A stretch of DNA of 35,818 nucleotides from CAYSYM01 sp964435115. Its GTDB lineage: Bacteria; Chloroflexota; UBA6077; CF-72. A program made the position numbers and the translations under genes. The stretch covers positions 1-35,818 of the forward strand of contig CAYSYM010000040.1 of assembly GCA_964435115.1 (NCBI GenBank), in the 5' to 3' direction. Of the stretch, positions 32,266-35,818 are shown piece after piece. How positions within the stretch are numbered: position 1 is the first letter of the stretch; each line of letters opens with the position of its first letter. The notes beneath the pieces were generated by a model. That model was not told the origin of the DNA. It did no database searches and worked only from the letters and a program-made list of their open reading frames with translations.

Positions 32266-32274
32266 GTAGGGAGA
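32266..32274. repeat. Outer 9-bp target duplication, right (GTAGGGAGA)
   Basis: It abuts the right end of IS copy 2, is identical to 5963-5971, and is the left arm of the intact inverted repeat at 32266-32308. Confidence 0.85.
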
Positions 32275-32308
32275 CAAGCCGGAGTCAGTGTGACGGTCGT
32301 CTCCCTAC
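32266..32308. promoter_or_regulatory. Inverted repeat with TAGGGAGA-N25-TCTCCCTA core (copy B)
   Basis: Perfect 10-bp arms (GTAGGGAGAC / GTCTCCCTAC). The core arms and the 25-bp spacing match copy A at 2309-2355. Before the IS insertion this site lay between parA2 (5840, minus) and the gene at 32385 (plus). The target duplication left the full repeat on this side and only one arm next to parA2. It is a candidate ParB2 or MucR/sigma-4 binding site. Confidence 0.55.
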
Positions 32309-32384
32309 CAGATGGGGCGGTGCGGCGTGCCCGCGCCGTTCTTCATCTCCACAGCGTCGGCGCGTTCTACGATAGCTGCAGGCT

Positions 32385-32816
32385 ATGTCACGAACGAAGC
32401 GCCACGTCCGACGTGCGACGCCAGCAGCCGACCGCGTGCCCGTGGTGTACGACGGGTACTACGGGGGCTTCGTGCCCGTCGAAGCGGCCAGCTTCGACGT
32501 CTCGCTCACGCCCGAGGCGATCGTCCGGCTGCCGCTCGACGTCCTCGACGACCAGCGCGCCGCAGCCGGGGCGGAGGAGCGGCGCCGCCAGGCCGCCGAT
32601 GCGCGCCGCGCGCGGCCGCGCTGCGACGGGCGCAAGCATCGCGCCCTGACGGTCACGCGGGCGGCCGACGGGCTGCTCGGCTTCTGCGCTGCCTGCGCCG
32701 ACGGGCTCGATGTCACCGCGATGACCAGCCCGGCGCTCATCGAAGCGCTCACGGCGCGGCTGCCCGAGCCGCGGGCGCAGGGGCAGCGGCGGCCGGAGCT
32801 CGCGCGGCGGCTCTAG
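32385..32816 (+). CDS. Small Cys/His-containing protein of unknown function
   Basis: A 143-aa protein I do not recognise. The first part is acidic-aromatic (VYDGYYGGFVPVEAASFDVSLTPEAIVRLPLDVLDD). It is followed by an Arg/Ala-rich helix and a possible metal-binding stretch with C79, H84 and a CAAC motif (FCAACADGL). TACGAT 11 bp before the ATG (32368-32373) could be a -10 box and would make the mRNA almost leaderless. It was originally divergent from parA2 across the TAGGGAGA inverted repeat, so it probably belongs to the replicon's maintenance functions. The TAG stop is followed in frame by 35 more codons with a CALCG motif up to TGA at 32924; see findings. Confidence 0.6.
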   Translation: MSRTKRHVRRATPAADRVPVVYDGYYGGFVPVEAASFDVSLTPEAIVRLPLDVLDDQRAAAGAEERRRQAADARRARPRCDGRKHRALTVTRAADGLLGFCAACADGLDVTAMTSPALIEALTARLPEPRAQGQRRPELARRL

Positions 32817-32983
32817 GCGCGTCGCCAGGAGCGCGACCTCGCCGCTGGCGCCATCGGGCCCTGTGCGCTTTGCGGCCGGTTCCGGCGGCTGCTCATGTCC
32901 AGCGATGGGGCCATGCGCGTGTGACGGGCGTGCGCAGGAGGCGACGGTGTTCACCTGTGCCGGCGGCTCGCGCGGCCGATGGC

Positions 32984-33607
32984 TCAGCCGAAAGGCAGCG
33001 GGACGAGCAGGAAGAAGCCGTTGATCATCAGTAGCGTGGCCACGCAGCCCAGGGCGATGGCCAGCGCGAGCAGCCGCCGCGAAGTGGCCACGATGCTGAC
33101 CGAGCCCAGCACGATCCCGATCTGGAACAGCGCCTGTGCAAAGTCGAAGTTCGGGTCCTGCTGTCCGGCGCGATCGCGCCGCTGCTCGAACGCCTGCGCC
33201 TTCAGCAGAAGCTCCTGCTTGCCGTCGCCCGTAGAGGGCTCCGACTCGTAGCGGGCGACGGTCGCCCTGTCGCGGTCGAGGCGCTGCTGGATCTGCGCGC
33301 GGGCGTCGGCCGGAAGGTTAGGCTGCGTCAGCAGCAGCGCTTCCAGGTCGTCGGCGGCAAGCTGATTGCTGGTCTGGCGGATGTTCTTGGCCTGGTAGAA
33401 GGCCCAGGTGTCCGAGGCCTGGATGTTCGCGTTGAGCATCTCCTTGGTGGCGTTCGCTCCACCCAGGCCGGTGATCGCCAGCAGCATCGCCAGGACGCCG
33501 ATCGTGACCGCCGCGCGCTGGCGGAACCGCTCGTCGCTGGCCCGCTCCGCAGCCGCCTCGCGGATCGTGTCGGCCGGGTCGATGGCTTCGGGCGCGTCCA
33601 TCACCAT
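32984..33607 (-). CDS. DUF4337-like membrane protein
   Basis: A 207-aa protein resembling DUF4337: one N-terminal transmembrane helix (about 33-51, AVTIGVLAMLLAITGLGG), then the conserved SDTWAFYQAKNIRQTSNQL, a central helical soluble part, and two C-terminal transmembrane helices (about 161-178 and 182-202). GGAGGGG lies about 10 nt before the ATG at 33607. The function of this family is unknown. It sits alone between the small Cys-rich gene and the nitroreductase remnant. Confidence 0.75.
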   Translation of the reverse strand: MVMDAPEAIDPADTIREAAAERASDERFRQRAAVTIGVLAMLLAITGLGGANATKEMLNANIQASDTWAFYQAKNIRQTSNQLAADDLEALLLTQPNLPADARAQIQQRLDRDRATVARYESEPSTGDGKQELLLKAQAFEQRRDRAGQQDPNFDFAQALFQIGIVLGSVSIVATSRRLLALAIALGCVATLLMINGFFLLVPLPFG

Positions 33608-33739
33608 TGTTGAGCAACCCCTCCGTTGTCCCTTCAGGCGAATCTAGCAGAGCGACTTGGCAGAGTGCCGCCACCGCGTCGAAGAGCGCTGGCCGTCGCT
33701 CACGAGGTCCAGAAAGAATGCACGTGAGGGATGACGCGG

Positions 33740-34010
33740 ATGGCGAATAGAGTGGACGAGCGGACGCAGGAGCGGCTGCGCCTCCTGCGGCGGCTGCGGG
33801 CGGTGCGGCAGTACACGCAAGAGCCGGTCTCGCCGGAGATGGTCGAGGCCATCCTGGAGGTGGGGCGCTGGTCGGGCAGCGCCGCCAATCGACAGCCGAC
33901 GGAGGTGATCGTTGTGCGCGGCCGCGCGACGCTCCAGCAGCTTGCGCGTGGGGCGCCGGGCCGGCCGCCGACGCCGCCGTGGCGTTGCACTCGCCGATCG
34001 AACGGCGCGT
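33740..34010 (+). pseudogene. Nitroreductase-family remnant, frameshifted and truncated
   Basis: From ATG 33740 (GAGGG 9 nt upstream) about 70 codons match the nitroreductase N-terminus: RLRAVRQYTQEPVSPEMVEAILEVGRWSGSAANRQPTEVIVVRGRATL. After LARGA the frame loses similarity. The next frame gives AGPAADAAVALHS, a plausible continuation, so a frameshift near 33958 is likely. The rest of a normal 180-200-aa enzyme is missing because the 3' end of the opposite-strand gene begins at 34029. It is therefore a dead gene fragment. Confidence 0.65.
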
Positions 34011-34028
34011 ATCGGTGCGCCCGGGTTG

Positions 34029-35066
34029 TCACATCCCCTGTGGCCGCGAGCGCCCTGCCCGCCGCCCCGCCTGGCGTGCCCGGTAGGCGCGCTTCACCAT
34101 GGTGTTGCAGCAGCGCGGCGAGCAGTAGCGGGCCTGGTACGCGTGGCTGACGAACAGCCGGCAGCAGCGGTCGCAGGTCAGCACGCGCCAGCCCGCGGCG
34201 AGGTCGTGCCACAGCATCAGGGCGTAGGCGCCCAGCAGCGACTGCACCCGCCAGGCGCCGACGCAGGCGCCCTCCGGGCCGAGCCCGCGCTGCAGCACCG
34301 GGCAGACACCTGCGAGCAGCGCCTCCAGCAGCGCGACCCCGTTCGCGGATTCCGATGGTGCGCCGCCCAGGCGGCGCGCCGCCTCGTGGAGCAGGGCGGC
34401 CGCGGCCACGAAGCGTTCCACCGGCTCGGCGTAGGCCGGCCAGAACGGCTCCGAGCCCGGCAGCGGGTACGCGGCGCGCTCCAGCCCTACCGTGTCGCGC
34501 TCGGAGAAGAAGGGCTTCCAGACGTCCTCCACCCGGCAGACCGTCGGTCGGCGGTCCGGCAGCGGGCGCAGCAGCACGGCGGCCGCGGCGGCGAGGGGCC
34601 CTGTGTCCGACCCGGCTCCGGGCGGGGCCAGCGGGTGGAAGCGTGCCCCCGGCGTGTCCGCGTCCGGCGGGAGCGAGACGGCCACCGCCTCCTCGCTCAG
34701 CAGGCCCAGCAGCCCGTGCCTGGCGCACCAGCCGGCCAGGGCCGCCTCGTCGATCGGGACCAGGCGGGGCGGCTCGCCGGGCGGCGTGGCGGCCCAGCGG
34801 AGCCTGCCTGCCAGCGCGAGCAGGGCCTCGTAGGGGGCCGGGCCCCCGCGTCCGCCCCAGCCGCTGCGCGCCACTCGGTACGCCGCCCACGGGTCGTACG
34901 GGACGAGCCGCGCGCCGGCGGCGGGTCGGATCAGCCCCGCGCGTACCTCGTAGCGCTCGAAGCGCACCCACGCCCGCGCCGACTCCGCTGGTGGTCGTTG
35001 CGGGTCGGTCCGGCGCCGTTGGTCGGCGCCTGCCCCCCTCGCCGGGGTCTTGTGGGTTGTCGACAT
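34029..35066 (-). CDS. Hypothetical protein with C-terminal CGNR-like zinc finger
   Basis: A 345-aa protein of unknown function. The N-terminal 30 residues look disordered, and the middle has no family I can name (WVRFERYEVRAGLIRPAA..., DVWKPFFSERD...). The C-terminus is a treble-clef or CGNR-like finger: C298-x2-C301 (or C302), then YC315SPRC319, followed by a basic tail (VKRAYRARQAGRRAGRSR). Such fingers bind nucleic acid. ATG 35066 is chosen over the upstream ATG 35096 because GGAAGGAGA lies 7 nt before it. It is 51 bp downstream of the replication-relaxation-like gene, probably in one operon. Confidence 0.6.
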   Translation of the reverse strand: MSTTHKTPARGAGADQRRRTDPQRPPAESARAWVRFERYEVRAGLIRPAAGARLVPYDPWAAYRVARSGWGGRGGPAPYEALLALAGRLRWAATPPGEPPRLVPIDEAALAGWCARHGLLGLLSEEAVAVSLPPDADTPGARFHPLAPPGAGSDTGPLAAAAAVLLRPLPDRRPTVCRVEDVWKPFFSERDTVGLERAAYPLPGSEPFWPAYAEPVERFVAAAALLHEAARRLGGAPSESANGVALLEALLAGVCPVLQRGLGPEGACVGAWRVQSLLGAYALMLWHDLAAGWRVLTCDRCCRLFVSHAYQARYCSPRCCNTMVKRAYRARQAGRRAGRSRPQGM

Positions 35067-35117
35067 CGCTGTCTCTCCTTCCGCTGCGCGTTGCATGGGT
35101 GCTCCTCCCGTCGGCTC

Positions 35118-35818
35118 TCAGCCGGCGACGTCAGTGGGGTGGCTGCTCCGGGTGGGGCCAGCCGGGGGCCAGCGACGGCGTTCGCCGCTGCCCGGTGCGC
35201 GCCAGATGGGACCCAGCAGCCCCGCCGACTGGCCCTTCAGCAACGTCGTCGTGGCCAGCAGGACCGGCAGGCCAGGCGCCCGCCCGAACGCCGCTGCGCG
35301 CGCCGCGCGGGCGAGCCGCTCCTCGGCCGCCTCGTCGGTGGTCACCACCAGGACTGTCGGGAAGGCGTCGTAGGCCCGCCCGTAGCACCCGCGCTCGCGG
35401 CAGTCGTGGTACGCGGCGAACTTGCGGCGGTACTTCTCCTCGCGCATCGTGGCGCGGTCGTACTCGACGAAGAAGCCGTGCAGCCGACCGTGCCAGCGGA
35501 GCACGCCGTAGCCGTCCGGCCGCATCGCCCGGTCGGCGCAGGCGGCCGCGTTCCGCCACTCCACCAGGCCGGCGCGTGGGTCCGGCAGCCGCCGCTCGCG
35601 CGCCAGGCGGGCAAGCTCGATGAAGAGCTCGTCCGCGCCGTGCGTGTGGGCCAGGTGCGCCAGCAGCGACGTCCGCGAGCCGATCGGCTGCTCCGGGCCG
35701 CCGCCGACCAGTCCGTGGTAGCGGACCGCCGCGTCGAGGCCGAGCCCGAGGAGCGCCGCCAGGCACTCCACGCCCTCGACCGTGAGCTCCGCCAGCTCGC
35801 GCGCGGCCACCTCCCCGC
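35118..35818 (-). CDS. Replication-relaxation family protein (5' end beyond the window)
   Basis: The frame is open to the window edge, so the N-terminus is missing; GTG 35810 is only the first possible start inside the window. At least 233 residues are visible. The segment DGYGVLRWHGRLHGFFVEYDRATMREEKYRRKFAAYHDC followed by FPTVLVVTTDEAAEERL is the pattern of the replication-relaxation (Replic_Relax) family found on plasmids and integrative elements of Gram-positive-type bacteria. The family is linked to plasmid replication or relaxation and its biochemistry is poorly defined. Its presence supports a plasmid or integrative-element identity for the outer region. Confidence 0.65.
   Translation of the reverse strand, partial: GEVAARELAELTVEGVECLAALLGLGLDAAVRYHGLVGGGPEQPIGSRTSLLAHLAHTHGADELFIELARLARERRLPDPRAGLVEWRNAAACADRAMRPDGYGVLRWHGRLHGFFVEYDRATMREEKYRRKFAAYHDCRERGCYGRAYDAFPTVLVVTTDEAAEERLARAARAAAFGRAPGLPVLLATTTLLKGQSAGLLGPIWRAPGSGERRRWPPAGPTRSSHPTDVAG

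Larger units (their letters stand above)
5963..32274. mobile_element. IS256-family cointegrate: donor circle bounded by two direct IS copies
   Basis: The order is GTAGGGAGA / IS copy 1 / CTTCTCGAA ... 23.5 kb ... CTTCTCGAA / IS copy 2 / GTAGGGAGA. Each 9-bp pair is exact. The outer pair is the target duplication in the partition replicon. The inner pair is the older target duplication made when the IS first entered the binding-protein gene of the donor. Because the 5' half of that gene is at the left inner end and the 3' half at the right inner end, the enclosed DNA must have been circular (or tandemly repeated): 24,891 bp including one IS. Replicative cointegrate formation and homologous recombination between two IS copies give the same product. 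Confidence 0.82.

Noticed and set aside
1..35818. CRISPR arrays, tRNA or rRNA genes
   Set aside because: No regularly spaced repeats and no tRNA-like cloverleaf or rRNA sequence were recognised on either strand.

Overview
The window is GC-rich throughout. It is most simply read as a plasmid or other mobile replicon that has taken in a second, circular DNA molecule through an IS256-family insertion sequence. The host phylum is an inference. Lipoproteins with very long Ala/Pro/Thr linkers, several luciferase-like (LLM) flavin/F420 oxidoreductases and GC-rich GTG-start operons fit Chloroflexota, but Actinomycetota or a related lineage cannot be excluded from sequence alone. No tRNA, rRNA or CRISPR array was seen.

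Outer replicon (1-5971 and 32266-35818). On the left are two complete but different ParA/ParB partition operons facing each other. parA1-parB1 (+, 396-2262) is bracketed by two copies of the 17-bp palindrome ATTTGCCTTAGGCAAAT. parA2-parB2 (-, 5840-4259) runs on into a 618-aa protein with a MucR-type zinc finger, three sigma-region-4-like helix-turn-helix units and three Cys4 knuckles. This second operon was bracketed by a different site, TAGGGAGA-N25-TCTCCCTA, before the IS hit its upstream copy. On the right are a small Cys-rich protein, a DUF4337-like membrane protein, a decayed nitroreductase, a protein with a C-terminal zinc-finger-like end, and a replication-relaxation-like protein cut by the window edge.

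IS256 cointegrate (5963-32274). Two 1403-bp direct IS copies (5972-7374 and 30863-32265) flank 23.5 kb. The outer flanks share the 9-bp duplication GTAGGGAGA and the inner flanks share CTTCTCGAA. The inner ends are the two halves of one oligopeptide-binding lipoprotein gene and rejoin in frame if the segment is closed into a circle. The layout is therefore target-IS-donor circle-IS-target, as expected from replicative transposition or from recombination between one IS on a circle and one on the replicon.

Inner segment (7375-30862). This is a dense metabolic cluster: an imidazolonepropionase-like amidohydrolase, an SDR, four LLM oxidoreductases, an FAD enzyme with halogenase motifs divergent from a broken acyl carrier protein, RidA, two M24 metallopeptidases, two threonine-synthase-like PLP enzymes with N-terminal zinc ribbons, an M20 amidohydrolase, a NitT/TauT-type ABC importer with two permeases, and an Opp/Dpp-type importer (binding protein, two permeases, no ATPase). 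Together they suggest uptake, oxidation, C-N hydrolysis and PLP/RidA processing of an unknown amino-acid-like or organosulfur/organohalogen compound. The substrate is not determinable from sequence. A (GAA)11 tract beside the broken carrier-protein gene at 13.27-13.32 kb may be the closure scar of the circle or an assembly seam.
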